The translations under genes and the position numbers were made by a program. Source: Meandrina meandrites (lineage: Eukaryota > Cnidaria > Anthozoa > Scleractinia > Meandrinidae). From it: a DNA stretch of 64,000 nucleotides. The stretch lies in assembly GCA_963693305.1 (NCBI GenBank), contig OY855908.1:37362805-37426804 (forward strand). The letters run 5' to 3'. Below are positions 50,901 to 58,242 of the stretch, piece by piece (the first letter of the stretch is position 1; each line of letters opens with the position of its first letter). Under the pieces are notes generated by a model. It was not told the DNA's origin and ran no database searches. It saw nothing but the letters and a program-made list of their open reading frames with translations.

Positions 50901-52591
50901 ATTATAGAGCAAGTTCTCAGCGTAAATGTCGGCCTAAAAGTTTTACTAACTGAGAAAATTGCGTTAAGTTTAATGACGCGTTGCTCTGAAATTAATTCAA
51001 TTACACTGAAATGAAACCAACATAAAACAAAAGATCAGCTATTGAAGAAATATATTTCACCTTTGATGGCGTACGAAATTACTAGAAGCAGCATTTTACG
51101 ATCAATACCGCCAAAGATATCGGATTTTGAAATCGTTTTGGAAAACATAGTAAATTGCGTCTACAAAGATGGCAAAGGCGTGCCTCGACTATCTTTGCTC
51201 TCAGGTACTACAAAACTTCATAAAGTACGAATAACAAGCGATGACTCTTATAAAATCTGGAGAGAGACGCTTTAGATTGTTGTAGTCTGTAACCTGATTG
51301 GATACGATTTTTGAACGTGATGTAAAAATAGTCTCCATGTTGAGGTCACATACGTGTTCTTGACCTCGGAAAATATTAAATGGAGAGTTTAATTACAACA
51401 GCTGAAACGTTGAATTGCTAAAAAATATTTTTCCAGTGGATTATAACTGATGGCGATATAGGACACGAAGTACAACATAGTTCAAGGCTCTAACTCGATT
51501 ATAACACTCACGTTATTAAGCGGTAATTTATACACCTAGATAAGCGAACTTTAACAATTAGACGCTAGGTGTGAATGGAAATGTAAACCCTGAAAGCGCG
51601 AAAGGAAAACAAATTCACAAAACAAGTTCGTGAGCTGCAACGCGCCAACACGTTCGAGCGAAGATTTCGAAACTTTCAAAACAGTTTCCGCGCTGCGTGG
51701 AATACGTGAAATCGACAAGCTGTTAATTTCGATGTAGATTTCAAATTTGTAACGTTTCAGCGTGCATGTCGGTTTTCGTGTTTAAAACACTGACTGAATG
51801 ACAAGTATATACCACACGCTACCGATCAAAAAAATGCGAATCCCCGCTGTCGAGTTTTTAATTTTATATAAACGTAGAAAGTAAACTCAAAATTTCTTTC
51901 GACATCGGAAAACGCTGATCGGCATGCTCGCACAATATGCAAGTGTTCTAAATATCTCCTAATCTGCGTCGCATTGTGTCCCAGAGTTTTTGTTGGCCTC
52001 TATTATTTTGACTTCCTTTCTTTATACTTTTCCCAGAGGAAAGCAACAAGCGTCCATAGCCGTAAAATGCACGACATGGGCAAAGCATAATAACCATTCA
52101 TGTATCTAAAATATCAGCTGAAGATTGAAACTAGATTACTGAATGGAGTAGTTAGTTAAATCAGTAGAATGGCGGTATATATTGTTAACTCGAACTATAC
52201 GAAAATATATTTGCCACTCGGTTTAATCAGTCGCCAAATGTACGATCGAACTTCGAACATCTTGGCGCGAACGGGAACCAAACAAAGATAAAATACTATA
52301 AATGGAATTGTAAATATTCGTCCACAGCGTCTAACAATAATAAAAGTAAGCGTGAAATATTCATGCACGGGGTTTTTTCAATTTCATCACTTACAGATGA
52401 GTAGCGTCCGTCGGGACGTCAGCAGGAGCGACTTCCAAATTGCCAAGTCTTCCTGAACAGTCAACAACCTTCTTATAACTCGGCGACCCTGCGCTTCCTT
52501 GTGTTGTACACACACAATTGTTTGGACACTGGGCAAGGCTTGGCGACGGAGCAATAAAGAGAACTAGTAACAACATTGGCATAAACGCCAT
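25309..52591 (-). CDS. Adhesion GPCR with LRR, GON, discoidin, trefoil, Ig, Sushi and EGF modules
   Basis: Cell-surface receptor of 1,972 aa in 37 exons; exons sum to 5,919 nt, splice phases agree at all 36 junctions and no internal stop occurs. Order: signal peptide 1-20, LRRNT/LRR/LRRCT 21-140, GON 141-350, F5/8C 351-508, ricin-like trefoil segment 509-635, Ig 636-732, 733-829 and 830-916, Sushi 917-974, EGF 975-1026, Sushi 1027-1087, EGF 1088-1128, GAIN to 1443 with GPS cleavage HL/T at 1432/1433, seven helices 1444-1690, tail to 1972. The family autoproteolyses at the GPS, and the tethered TSFASLSVYDK is the expected agonist. The modules suggest binding of matrix, glycans or phospholipid; the ligand is unknown. 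LRR plus Ig recalls the ADGRA group, but the other modules do not, so subfamily is open. All introns are GT-AG except intron 7 (GC-AG). Introns hold many small transposons. Confidence 0.88.
26437..26690 (-). mobile_element. tRNA-derived SINE, near-complete copy
   Basis: Read on the minus strand it opens GGGAGGTACGGTGGCC, with an A-box-like CTAATGGTTAGTGCGC, a TCG anticodon position and a B-box GGTTCGAGCCC, and then a body with TGCGTTGTGTTCTTGGGCAA and CATCCAGGGGGGAGTAG. It resembles tRNA-Arg. It sits in receptor intron 35. A second copy lies on the plus strand at 31421. Confidence 0.85.
27717..30530 (-). CDS. Receptor exons 26-33: seven-transmembrane domain
   Basis: Exons 30439-30530, 29594-29696, 29108-29261, 28854-28923, 28533-28599, 28277-28353, 27846-27975 and 27717-27755 encode residues 1444-1687. 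The helices start with LVFSLIIYIGCGVLLF (TM1). TM3 has QYFFIAMFCWAVCEGLQ, the adhesion-family FxW..xEG motif. The DEWCWLDYANVLMWAYVCP loop gives the conserved extracellular Cys (partner AVC at the top of TM3). TM6 is SVLFLFILIVAIAGTW and TM7 GILLLVYCLLDQ. This is class B2 (adhesion), not rhodopsin-like. Confidence 0.92.
30801..30982. repeat. Short TIR element in receptor intron 25
   Basis: ATAGTATTCACTCACGTGAC at the left and GTGACGTCATGTGAATACGC near the right are imperfect inverted copies. Non-coding MITE-like unit of about 180 bp. Confidence 0.5.
31258..35394 (-). CDS. Receptor exons 17-25: GAIN domain and GPS
   Basis: Exons 35315-35394, 34994-35173, 34388-34456, 34110-34239, 33482-33610, 32789-32870, 32582-32681, 31917-31966 and 31258-31381 encode residues 1129-1443. 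The first part is helical (GAIN subdomain A, e.g. ITAEELLDVVL, VMKLLDKFAMEL). The second gives beta-rich IRLPQELFG and PITITMTNEK. The GPS contains CVYWDF, WSAEGC, VCECDHLTSFA: all four cysteines, both tryptophans and the cleavage triplet HL/T at 31288-31296. Phases vary, unlike the upstream modules. No hormone-receptor motif domain is visible before the GAIN. Confidence 0.88.
31421..31690 (+). mobile_element. tRNA-derived SINE, second copy
   Basis: Same family as 26437-26690 in the opposite orientation: GGGAGGCGCGGTGGCC, B-box-like GTTCGAGCGC, then TGCGTTGTGTTCTTGGGTAA. A short internal duplication (CGCCCTAGTCCCT, twice) distinguishes this copy. It lies in receptor intron 24, 40 bp upstream in plus coordinates of the GPS exon. 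Confidence 0.85.
32008..32424. mobile_element. TTAA-ended MITE, copy 1
   Basis: Begins TTAAGGTGGGGGTA and ends TACCCCCGCCTTAA, which are inverted copies with TTAA at each outer edge. A second copy in the same orientation lies at 38557-38989. It sits in receptor intron 23. Confidence 0.85.
33145..33327. mobile_element. Foldback element in receptor intron 21
   Basis: Arms of about 65 bp: TAGGCCATTTTCGAGTT at the left and AACTCGGAAATGGCCTA at the right, with AAAACGAGTCT and AGACTCGTTTT further in. A short AT-rich loop contains CATTTTCATTTTCAT. Non-coding. Confidence 0.78.
34571..34600. repeat. (GAT)n microsatellite
   Basis: About nine GAT units with one GAC interruption, in receptor intron 18. 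Confidence 0.85.
35618..35740 (-). CDS. Receptor exon 16: calcium-binding EGF domain 2
   Basis: A phase 1-1 exon of 123 nt: DKNECEEGTPCHKTADC, INTAGSYTCRC and GFEGDGI. The six cysteines and the NxxGSYxC motif are intact. Confidence 0.9.
36347..36740. repeat. TIR element in receptor intron 15
   Basis: ATTTCAATTAACATTGTCGG at the left and CCGACAACATTAATTGAAAT at the right are inverted copies, continuing inward through ATTGAAGCTT and AAGCTTTAAT. Non-coding, about 390 bp. Confidence 0.7.
36918..37100 (-). CDS. Receptor exon 15: Sushi/CCP domain 2
   Basis: A phase 1-1 exon of 183 nt: VCLPPKQQGD, VWLNCATGYQL, SVTCGKDTQWS and PTCQ give the four-cysteine Sushi pattern. Confidence 0.87.
37756..37911 (-). 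CDS. Receptor exon 14: calcium-binding EGF domain 1
   Basis: A phase 1-1 exon of 156 nt opening with DINEC and carrying ENNVGSYRCRC and GDGFTC, the calcium-binding EGF consensus with six cysteines. The first loop is longer than usual. Confidence 0.9.
37951..38174. repeat. TA-type MITE, diverged copy 2
   Basis: Shares with 12337-12618 the order ACTTGAGTG, CGCGCCA, ACGTTTTCCCGCG, TTCGAGCTTCGATTGGTTCA, TTGGCCAGAGTGATTAC. The ends are more decayed than in copy 1. It lies in receptor intron 13. Confidence 0.65.
38338..38511 (-). CDS. Receptor exon 13: Sushi/CCP domain 1
   Basis: A phase 1-1 exon of 174 nt with four cysteines in Sushi spacing: ACRIDPQPN, VIVKCKSGF, LSCQANGNWD and FPQCL. Confidence 0.82.
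   Translation of the reverse strand, partial: PPVESILSQMRSTSQIASSLQLEKKLLSNVNQGLERNRMEIFPAKLMETGIRTFLSV
38557..38989. mobile_element. TTAA-ended MITE, copy 2
   Basis: Begins TTAAGGCGGGGGTA and ends TACCCCCACCTTAA. It aligns along its length to 32008-32424; landmarks include CAGTTGACCCTCACGCAAGA and TGTTTGGGTGTCCAT. Same orientation as copy 1, in receptor intron 12, close to the Ig3 exon. Confidence 0.85.
39055..39315 (-). CDS. Receptor exon 12: Ig-like domain 3
   Basis: A phase 1-1 exon of 261 nt. It has PPSFTILP, VYNCQADGDPVPTITWTK, NGSLLLRNIKKSDEGRYSCS and a closing strand, an I-set-like pattern with both cysteines. Confidence 0.9.
39747..40037 (-). CDS. Receptor exon 11: Ig-like domain 2
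   Basis: A phase 1-1 exon, also 291 nt. It has PPRFVKIP, IMFHCKA, FWFQR, NGSLEIRRVQKKDEAYYHCRA and a closing strand. Both domain cysteines and the Trp are present. Confidence 0.88.
40112..40180 (-). repeat. tRNA-like fragment
   Basis: On the minus strand: CCCATAGCTCAGTGGTAGCG (A-box-like) followed by a B-box GGTTCGAAGC at 40119-40128. No closing acceptor stem is visible, so this is probably a SINE head or tRNA pseudogene. It lies in receptor intron 10. Confidence 0.5.
40641..40931 (-). CDS. Receptor exon 10: Ig-like domain 1 (lacks first Cys)
   Basis: A phase 1-1 exon of 291 nt. It has the core Trp (KLFWSK), NGSLFVRKAKKS and DSYYCTA, but the B-strand position normally held by Cys is Val (HFKVVAD, about residue 664), so the usual disulphide cannot form. 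Confidence 0.8.
41189..41250. repeat. Hairpin in receptor intron 9
   Basis: GATCTGTATGG...CAATGGCGAGCC and GGCTCGCCATTG...CCATACAGATC are near-perfect inverted arms around a three-base loop. Confidence 0.75.
41429..41806 (-). CDS. Receptor exon 9: ricin-B-like trefoil segment
   Basis: Encodes about 126 residues with two repeats typical of ricin-type lectins: MMAFRSDGSLVHSCSGKCV, then VLTHPASGQCVNLDAANKL and ILSSC. A full trefoil usually has three repeats, so the third may be diverged in the N-terminal part (NCWTPLTSSNPC) or missing. Phase 1 on both sides, so the exon is a self-contained module. Carbohydrate binding is possible but not shown. Confidence 0.65.
42200..42266. repeat. Perfect 28-bp-arm palindrome
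   Basis: The arms 42200-42227 and 42239-42266 are exact inverted copies (outer TAGCCTGCGAACGCAG, inner TATTTCCGG), with an 11-nt spacer. They lie in receptor intron 8. The lack of arm divergence suggests a young or gene-converted foldback. Confidence 0.9.
42447..42517. repeat. Degenerate ACTATTCGTC minisatellite
   Basis: Roughly seven units of ACTATTCGTC and variants in tandem, in receptor intron 8. Confidence 0.65.
42561..42711 (-). CDS. Receptor exon 8: discoidin domain, part 2
   Basis: Encodes FDGNVDQHNVVKNWF, RARYVRIKPG and CLRAELYGCD, the conserved end of an F5/8C domain with its closing Cys. Acceptor TTTTTAG, donor ACAG/GTAACT, leaving phase 1. Confidence 0.9.
42835..43175. mobile_element. 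Foldback element in receptor intron 7
   Basis: Arms of well over 100 bp. Outer ends read AACCTCCACTCTTAAAACAA and TTGTCCCAAGAGTGGAGGTT; the centre is CAATTGTTTGGAAGC / GCTTCCAAACAATAG. It lies inside the GC-AG intron of the discoidin domain. Confidence 0.82.
43430..43755 (-). CDS. Receptor exon 7: discoidin (F5/8C) domain, part 1
   Basis: Encodes CYQPLGMEDRSITDGQITAS, AWCAG, YLQIDLKK and YSIQHSRDGSNWKDYKE, the canonical first two thirds of an F5/8 type C domain. The downstream intron begins CAG/GCATGT: extending to the next GT breaks the frame with exon 8, whereas the GC donor joins the two halves in phase 0 and restores the domain. Confidence 0.88.
43815..43995. repeat. Degenerate TTCACGCGTCACG repeats
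   Basis: Several copies of a TTCACGnnTCACG unit spaced 20-40 bp, the same motif found on the opposite strand within the element at 45463-46764. Confidence 0.6.
44551..44731 (-). CDS. Receptor exon 6: GON domain, part 3
   Basis: Encodes EGVYWEPYGTPADIK and AECGGYCGGCRAHGGN, matching the KCGGYCGKC close of GON domains, then a short linker to the discoidin domain. Leaves in phase 1. Confidence 0.85.
44866..44960. repeat. Compound (GATT)n(GACC)n microsatellite
   Basis: About ten TTGA units pass directly into about thirteen CCGA units, both tetranucleotides with the same GA frame. It lies in receptor intron 5. Confidence 0.92.
45198..45418 (-). CDS. Receptor exon 5: GON domain, part 2
   Basis: Encodes TEAGSTSFSKVRLDLNSM, then VAGDCYSASKENCRKGKF and IDLRGTGFRL. 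These match the GON core (TSFSKIRIDLTSM, AGDCYSAA, GRFSIDLYGTGF). Enters in phase 1 and leaves in phase 0. Confidence 0.85.
45463..46764. mobile_element. 1.3-kb non-autonomous element with 6-bp target duplication
   Basis: The ends CAGGGTCTGGAAGGGG (left) and CCCCTTCCAGACCCTG (right) are exact inverted copies. GTATAG flanks both sides (45457-45462 and 46765-46770), a 6-bp target-site duplication. Near both ends the sequence carries multiple CGTGAATCGTGAAT-like units. The interior has only short open frames and no transposase motif I recognise. It lies in receptor intron 4. The CAGGG terminus recalls hAT elements, but a 6-bp duplication does not fit their usual 8 bp. Confidence 0.83.
46929..47059. 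mobile_element. Short foldback in receptor intron 4
   Basis: GACCCTTCTAAAATCCTATT at the left and AATAGGGTTTTAGGAGGGTC at the right are near-perfect inverted copies, with a further AGAGAGA/TCTCTCT pairing inside. Confidence 0.7.
47383..47610 (-). CDS. Receptor exon 4: GON domain, part 1
   Basis: Encodes residues 141-216. DNPKEYITLISGQGENFA corresponds to the NPKEYVTL...GENFSEVYG region that opens the GON domain of ADAMTS9/20. Cysteines at C-AL, NC-DT, LFC-R and DSC-AR fit the family's paired pattern. Phase 1 at both ends. Confidence 0.8.
48131..48282 (-). CDS. Receptor exon 3: LRRCT cap
   Basis: Encodes YLSGNQLTCDCKLY followed by two more Cys, the CxC...C...C pattern of an LRR C-terminal cap, ending in LWEFC. 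Acceptor CCTAG, donor CTGTC/GTAAGT, ending phase 1. Confidence 0.87.
48762..49177. mobile_element. TA-flanked MITE in receptor intron 2
   Basis: TA-GGCCCAGTTCAGACGTC at the left and GACGTCTGAACTGGGCC-TA at the right are exact inverted ends. The interior repeats ATTAAGTTCGGCA-type motifs in both orientations. It is non-coding. Confidence 0.88.
49256..49327 (-). CDS. Receptor exon 2: leucine-rich repeat
   Basis: A 72-nt phase 2-2 exon encoding exactly one 24-residue LRR (DLSNNRLKIV...LKEL). It is preceded by a 3,067-nt intron. Exons of 72 nt in phase 2 are the usual unit of LRR gene expansion; I found no further LRR exon in the flanking introns. Confidence 0.85.
50474..50514. repeat. Short perfect hairpin in receptor intron 1
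   Basis: AGAGAGATTAGCTTT and AAAGCTAATCTCTCT are inverted copies around a short T/A loop. I see no feature linking it to an RNA gene. Confidence 0.7.
52395..52591 (-). CDS. Receptor exon 1: signal peptide and LRRNT
   Basis: The ATG at 52589-52591 starts a signal peptide with hydrophobic core MLLLVLFIAP and a likely cleavage after SLA (residue 20). An LRRNT cap follows with the cysteine pattern CPNNCVC...CSG. The exon ends in phase 2 (ACTCATCT/GTAAGT) in the first LRR strand ATHL. The 5' UTR and promoter upstream were not resolved. Confidence 0.85.
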
Positions 52592-55500
52592 GTTTGTTTG
52601 CAGCGATCGGAAGGGTCACTAATCATATGCAAATGACTGCTCGGCATCCGAGAGTGTGGTATTTTCATGAACTTTCTAAACAAAGAGAAAATCCACTGTG
52701 AAGTCTTGTACATTAATTCCCGCGGGTTCAATTTAAGAGACCTCAACGGTTATTACTGTCAAGGCGAGATGTAACAGGAGACGAGATTGATGATATTTAA
52801 CAAGTCAAGAATTTCCTGAAACTTCAAGAGCAAAAAATGCCATTGAAAATGCGTGAATATAGCGTGACCATCACCTCATATGTAACGCAGTGTTTTGTCT
52901 TCTTGCGCATTGCGGGCAGCTTTGAATAGGTTGCTTTATATTTACCACAAAAATTGCAACAATAAAATTATTTTATTTCATGTTGTTATTAGTTTTAATT
53001 TTTTCCCCGCACCTTAGTTGCCAAGGTTTTTTCTCGGTGTAGGGATTTTTTGGGTCTCGGGTTTTTTTAGGATGTGAATATGCCAACAGCCCAGGGAACT
53101 GATCTGAGGATCTCAGTGCGATGGAAAAAAATTACGCGTTTTGGTTTTAGCACGAATTCATCGTTCATTCGGCGGGGGTTGGGGGGGGGGGGGGGGTGGT
53201 GGGGGGAGGAAGGTTGCAATCTAAGACAATTAAAATGGAAAATTAAAAACTATCCCTCCCCCAATTTCAATGATGAAAAATGGCGCGTTTTAGTTTTTAT
53301 TGGGAATTCATCAATGAGGAGGGGGGATCGGGAGGAGGGGTTTTCTTTTCTTTTTCAGCATGTTTTATTCCGTCTGTAGATTATCTACAACGTTAAATTA
53401 ATGATATTCATTTTTCGTCTCTCTTTACTTGAGAAACATTTTCAGTTATGTTTTCTTTATTGCTGATTCCTACAGACTAGTGAATAGCATATAAAAAAGC
53501 AGAGACTGTGATATAACGCAGAAAGATTTTAAATGTGGTGTACTATATTTCGGCTGGCTAAACCAGCCTTTTTCAGGCCAGCCGAAATACAGTACGCCAA
53601 ATTTAAGATCTTTCTACGTTAAACGTTTCTACGTTTATGTTTTAAACCGATTAGATCACTATTGATTCAACGTATACCAGTAGGATCATCGTCCACGGTT
53701 GCTTGCTTGCTTGAACATTTCATAATCATAGTGGACTTTTGCTGAATTTGTTTTGCAACAAGAATGTTGTACGAGTCCCTAGCCCTCGACAGACTTCTGC
53801 TAACAATGATCGGCGTGATGCTTGCCCGTGTCAGAGACGCCTGACACGGAGTGTGGTGCGAAGTCGAGAACTCAAGAAATCTCGTTACGAGGGTCCACTC
53901 TCCATGCTCTTGCCTTACTGGCGGTCCTTACTGAGTCTTTCCGCCATGATGTCACCAGGCTTGCGTTCTTCAGAAAAGACTCAGCAACCTCGTTGCCAGG
54001 GTCTCTCTCCTTTTCCTCCCCTGTCGTAGGATAGAGCCCCTGGGAACGAGGTTGAAGACTCGGAATTAGAAAGCCGCTGAGTATATTAAGGGAACGCTGG
54101 CGCAGTCTCTTTTCTTTCGCTTCTTCCCGGTATTAACCCGCAAGAGGAAAAAAATCGAAATAAAAGTTCGGCTACTGTAGAAAAACATGTCAAGTTATCA
54201 TAAGCCAAGAAGCAGGAAGGAGATTGATTAGATTATCAAGGGCGATTTTTTTTAAAAAAATAAACTTATAATCGTGTTTTTCAGGATGTGCCATGCGTTT
54301 GCATTGCATGTACTGAGACGAACTTTTAAACTGTCATAAGTGCGCGTGCGTGCATTGCTTTTTATTTAGTAAGTGCATGAAAGACGTGTTCTAAGATAAT
54401 GAAGGTCTTAATTCTCGTAACCTGTCTTAACTGGATTTACCATAAAGAGGTAAAGAGAAGTTTTCATTTGATCAGTTATAGGCTTAAAACCAACGGTTAT
54501 AAGTCAGCGAGGTCTATTTTTAACAGAACTCGAGTGGTTAGAGGTGAATTAGTCAATTATACTGCACTACTTCATACTCTCTTGACTGCGCTAATGAGGA
54601 AGGAGTTTAAGATTTACCATGAAAGCGTCGGCATGTGTAGAAAGGCCTTGGCATTTGCATGTTGGTTTAATAGAAAGTGGCATTCTGACAGGAGTGTCCT
54701 ATAAAAGACGGAATCAGCTTAAATAACCACTCATTTGAACAGTCAATACCGATACAACTTCATCAGGAAACTGAGATGGCGGAACTTAAAGGGGCTTTGT
54801 CACGGATTTTACCAGATTTTTGAACAGCCAAAATTTATATTTGTGTCGCAGGAAACCTAAAAATATTAATCCATTACTATTAAAAATTGCTATATTAGAG
54901 CACTAAAACTGTTAACGAGCGATTTTGGCTGCGGATGATTCTGATAGAAATGGCTTACAATTTGAAAAACTAAGGCTTAACTTTTCAAGTTGTTTCCGCG
55001 CGTCTTCAAAAAATCGATACTTTTAGCCGTAGCTTGATTTCTATCCGCAAATGAAGGTAACATCTTCCTTTACATGTCAAGAGACGTTTTTCATGAGTTA
55101 AATTGCCTGCCACAAATTTCAGAACAGTCTAGACCAAAAATTTGCGAAATCCCCGTGACGTAGCTCCTTTAATACCTTCGTTTGAGTTTCACTGGCTTTG
55201 CTTTATTAAGCTAAGGCTTCAAAACAAACTAGAGTATTCGACGCGCGTTTTTGATCGAAAGCGAAAGCATTCCTTGCGCAACCCCGACGTCTTTGCAAAG
55301 GAATTATAAAGCAAATCAAGTTGATTATATATTGGTGACTATGAAGAGAAGGCGGGTGATAGATTAGCGACAAATTACGCTCTTGAGTGGTTGATCTTGG
55401 GCGGTTTCTAAGTGAGGCAATATCAACCACAAGGAATTCAATTCTTCACCGCATTAAGGGAAGCTGAAAACTCTTTACAGTCCGTAATCCCACAAAAGCC

Positions 55501-55955
55501 GGTGTTATTATAAATGGGAAAATGTTTGTAATACCTTTATTATCATACAAAACAGGATTCAGCCGGCGGAGCAGATATATCCCAGTCAATCAATAATCAA
55601 ATGTTAATTCGTGAATAAAGAAAAAACTTATTTACTTTGCAGGCGAAGGATCGGTTGATTAAGGACAAACAAAAGCCTTCTTTGATCAAGATATAAGGCT
55701 TTTTTCATCGTATATTTCCAATTACATTTCTAAAAGGTTTAATCCTCTGAATCACTCTGTAGTAATAGTGATGATCAACCCTAAAATTAAAAGTTTACAT
55801 CAAGTTGCATTATTTTTCATTTAGCTACTTCAAGTTCGTGTAGTTGAGTAGCATTCCGCACTGTGTTAGAGCCTTGCTTGTTTTGGACCATACATGTCAT
55901 GAATATTTTACCTAATTTTCTGAACGCAAAGCTCGTTTCGCGCCAATAAGATCAT
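52592..55955. other. Intergenic, repeat-containing, between receptor and Hey
   Basis: No gene was recognised. It contains the 5' flank of the receptor gene (no clear TATA box), a poly-G patch at about 53170-53215 within a two-unit direct repeat (CGCGTTTTrGTTTT...GAATTCATC at about 53135 and 53282), a hairpin at 53521-53625, a small foldback with CAACCTCGTTGCCAGGG / CCCTGGGAACGAGGTTG at 53986-54054, and the MITE at 54786-55172. Confidence 0.6.
54786..55172. mobile_element. TTAA-flanked MITE
   Basis: Left TTAAAGGGGCTTTGTCACGG and right CCGTGACGTAGCTCCTTTAA are inverted ends with TTAA at both edges. A similar TTAAAGGGACACTGTCACGG end occurs inside the larger element at about 45878. Confidence 0.75.
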
Positions 55956-57642
55956 TCATGGCGCCCACGGAGCTCGGAAAGGTGCAGAAATGTTAGTTTT
56001 AGTGATCAAAGCCATTGACCAGTCTATCAAAGGTACAGCTTGTCCAAGAGGGGAATGAAAAACATTTGACAGACCCGGTGTTTGCAGTGGAAACATGGCA
56101 GGGTAGTTAAACGCAACAGATAAACCCCAGTCTTTTCTCTTGAGTGCCATGGTCTTGCTACCATCACATCCTTCGCTAACGTTTTGCTTCGCGCATGATA
56201 AACACGCTGCAGAACTTTGCCAAGAGGACGATAATTCTGGTTCACTCTTCGTTGGCTTCGTCAGGGGCGGGCTTGAGTCACTACTGTGAGGACTGCTTTG
56301 TGATGAATTGTTCCAGTTCAGGTGATTTATGATTTGCCGCCTTGCAGGGGACAAGCGTGCGGTTTGTGACCTCTCGTCCGACGAGGTGGATAAGCATGGT
56401 TTCCCTTCAGCTATGCATTCCTGGTGCCTTGTTATGCGATTATCCAACGCGCGCGTCATGGCAAAAGCTGCAGGCAAAAGATCGGATGAATAAACATGAG
56501 TAACAAATAGCCATCGATCATTAAATCAAGCCCATCTGCGCCATGCACAGGAACGTTGAATAGTTCTGCGCCCTCGCGCTTAAAGCACATTAGGCCAATT
56601 CTTATCTACCCGCTTATGTATATTGAGCGAAAACCACAAACAAGGGAAATGAGACCTTCAATAACTTTTGTTGCCCGCGCAGTTACAAAGAGCTATTGAT
56701 TTCTGCTTTTAATTTTCGTCTTCGCTTTTCTGCTGCGTGGCTTTAAAAAACTCTTTACTCTCTACCGCGTAGCACATGTATGTTTTAAGCTCGCGGTGCA
56801 CGGTAAAATCCCTCGTCATACTTCCCCAACTGATATTAGTACAGCCAATGAAGAAGTTCTCTTAAAAACTTTGGTTAATACTGTTTATAGTGCACTCTTA
56901 CCTTTGCTGTGTCCAGCGCCGTATTTTAAACCTCTCAAGTGTTCAACTGTCAATTGAAGTATCTCTGCTTTTTCAAGCTTCGTTGATCCCTACCAAGAAA
57001 ATTTTTGTAAGACTGAATAAAGTGAAATCATAGGTTGGTAAAAAGTGATATTGTGCTCTTAAAATTCCTACACAAGAAATGTTGAGTGGGGGTAATTTTT
57101 CTACGTTCGTAATATTACAATTTTAGATCTTGGATACCATGATTAAGTGGTTCAAGTAGGTGGATAATCTTTTCCTCTCGAATCTTCGCTTTCGCGTCCC
57201 GGTTTGTTTCCGGCGTTTCGCGAACATGTGAACAAGTTGATATTTCAATAGCATTTTGTCGTTCATACGTACCTGTTTTTGTACCGCTGCTGGAACTAGC
57301 TGCCGTAACTCTGCAAGTGAACTGTTAATTCGATCACGCCTCTTCTTTTCAATCTGCTGTAGATAAAACAAGAATTCCAGCTTGTTTTGGAAACATCAAA
57401 TTGTGGGATTTTCTTTGATGGGAATAAAAAATTTACCCTACTTACCCCTCGCCTTCTCTTGCGAGCACTTGCTACGGGACCGTCGTTGTCGGCTCCATCG
57501 GAACTTAAATAAATCAAGAATAAGAGATTAAACTTTTAGCTGCATTAACAGGTAGCGGAGGTTTAAACAACACTCACTCTTTTTCATTTCGCTCAAAAAG
57601 ATCTCCCTCGTCCGAGTCACTCTCGCTAAACGAGCGCTTCAT
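55956..57642 (-). CDS. Hey: Hey/Hes-family bHLH-Orange repressor
   Basis: Nuclear bHLH transcription factor of 268 aa from five exons: 57578-57642, 57446-57503, 57273-57356, 56902-56989 and 55956-56467; all junctions are GT-AG and in phase (total 807 nt). The start MKRSFSESDSDEGD resembles the acidic Ser/Asp start of Hey proteins. The basic region RKRRRG / QIEKKRRDRINSSL has Gly where Hes proteins have Pro, a Hey trait. The loop and helix 2 are GSTKLEKAEILQLTVEHLRGL. The Orange-like region is degenerate (ITRHQECIAEGKPCLST...SPARRQIINHLN). The end, FRAPWAP, replaces the Hey YRPW-type tail. Family members are Notch-induced repressors that act with Groucho or other partners. A TATA-like stretch and two CSL sites lie upstream. 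Hes or Helt-like assignment is the alternative. Confidence 0.88.
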
Positions 57643-57715
57643 TGCGAATCCGAAACAAAATAATGACAATTTAGGCCGTTTTAGAACAACACTGTTTCCC
57701 CGAGCCACAACTACG

Positions 57716-57730
57716 ATATATATATAAATA
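57716..57730 (-). promoter_or_regulatory. TATA-like box of the Hey gene
   Basis: The minus strand reads TATTTATATATATAT, 74-88 nt upstream of the ATG, which allows a short 5' UTR. A CCAAT box (ACCAATC on the minus strand, near 57773) lies about 50 nt further upstream. Confidence 0.5.
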
Positions 57731-58234
57731 CGTAAAATAAATTATATTCTGTTAAGTAATTCTCGCGACGTTGATTGGTTGGAAGGCGGGAACATTATCC
57801 GGTCCTGTGTAATGCACGTGTCGTGAAAAGGAAATTAAAAGTATATTGTTTAACAAGCCAATTAGAGAAAAGAATTAAGTCTCTCTGAACCACTGGTGTA
57901 AAGTGGGCAGGCGAACGGAGCGTGTAAAAAATCCAAGATTAAAGTAAATAAGCATCGACTCCCATTCAACAATAGAATTTAGGAAAACAATGTGCATCAA
58001 GCCTTTTTCAAATAATCATTGACATATCTTTTAAAATGAGCTAAGCCGGACGCATTAATTGATTAAAGACAAAAACGTGAAAGCATTGGTTAATCATGAC
58101 TTGAGCAAGTTGAATCGTTTCCAAGACTGCATTAAGCTTTTTATTCTCATCGAGACTTACTTGTGAGCCCTTGTACGGAATACCGATACATGAACGACTT
58201 GTTAAAATGTACATATTTTAAACAATCGCAAACT

Positions 58235-58242
58235 TTCCCACG
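58235..58242 (-). promoter_or_regulatory. Consensus CSL/Su(H) site 1
   Basis: CGTGGGAA on the minus strand (TTCCCACG on the plus), an exact match to the high-affinity CSL consensus, about 595 bp upstream of the Hey start codon. Confidence 0.45.

Noticed and set aside
53074..53379. Gly-rich open frame
   Set aside because: It spans a poly-G tract in a short direct repeat and has no splice or domain context.
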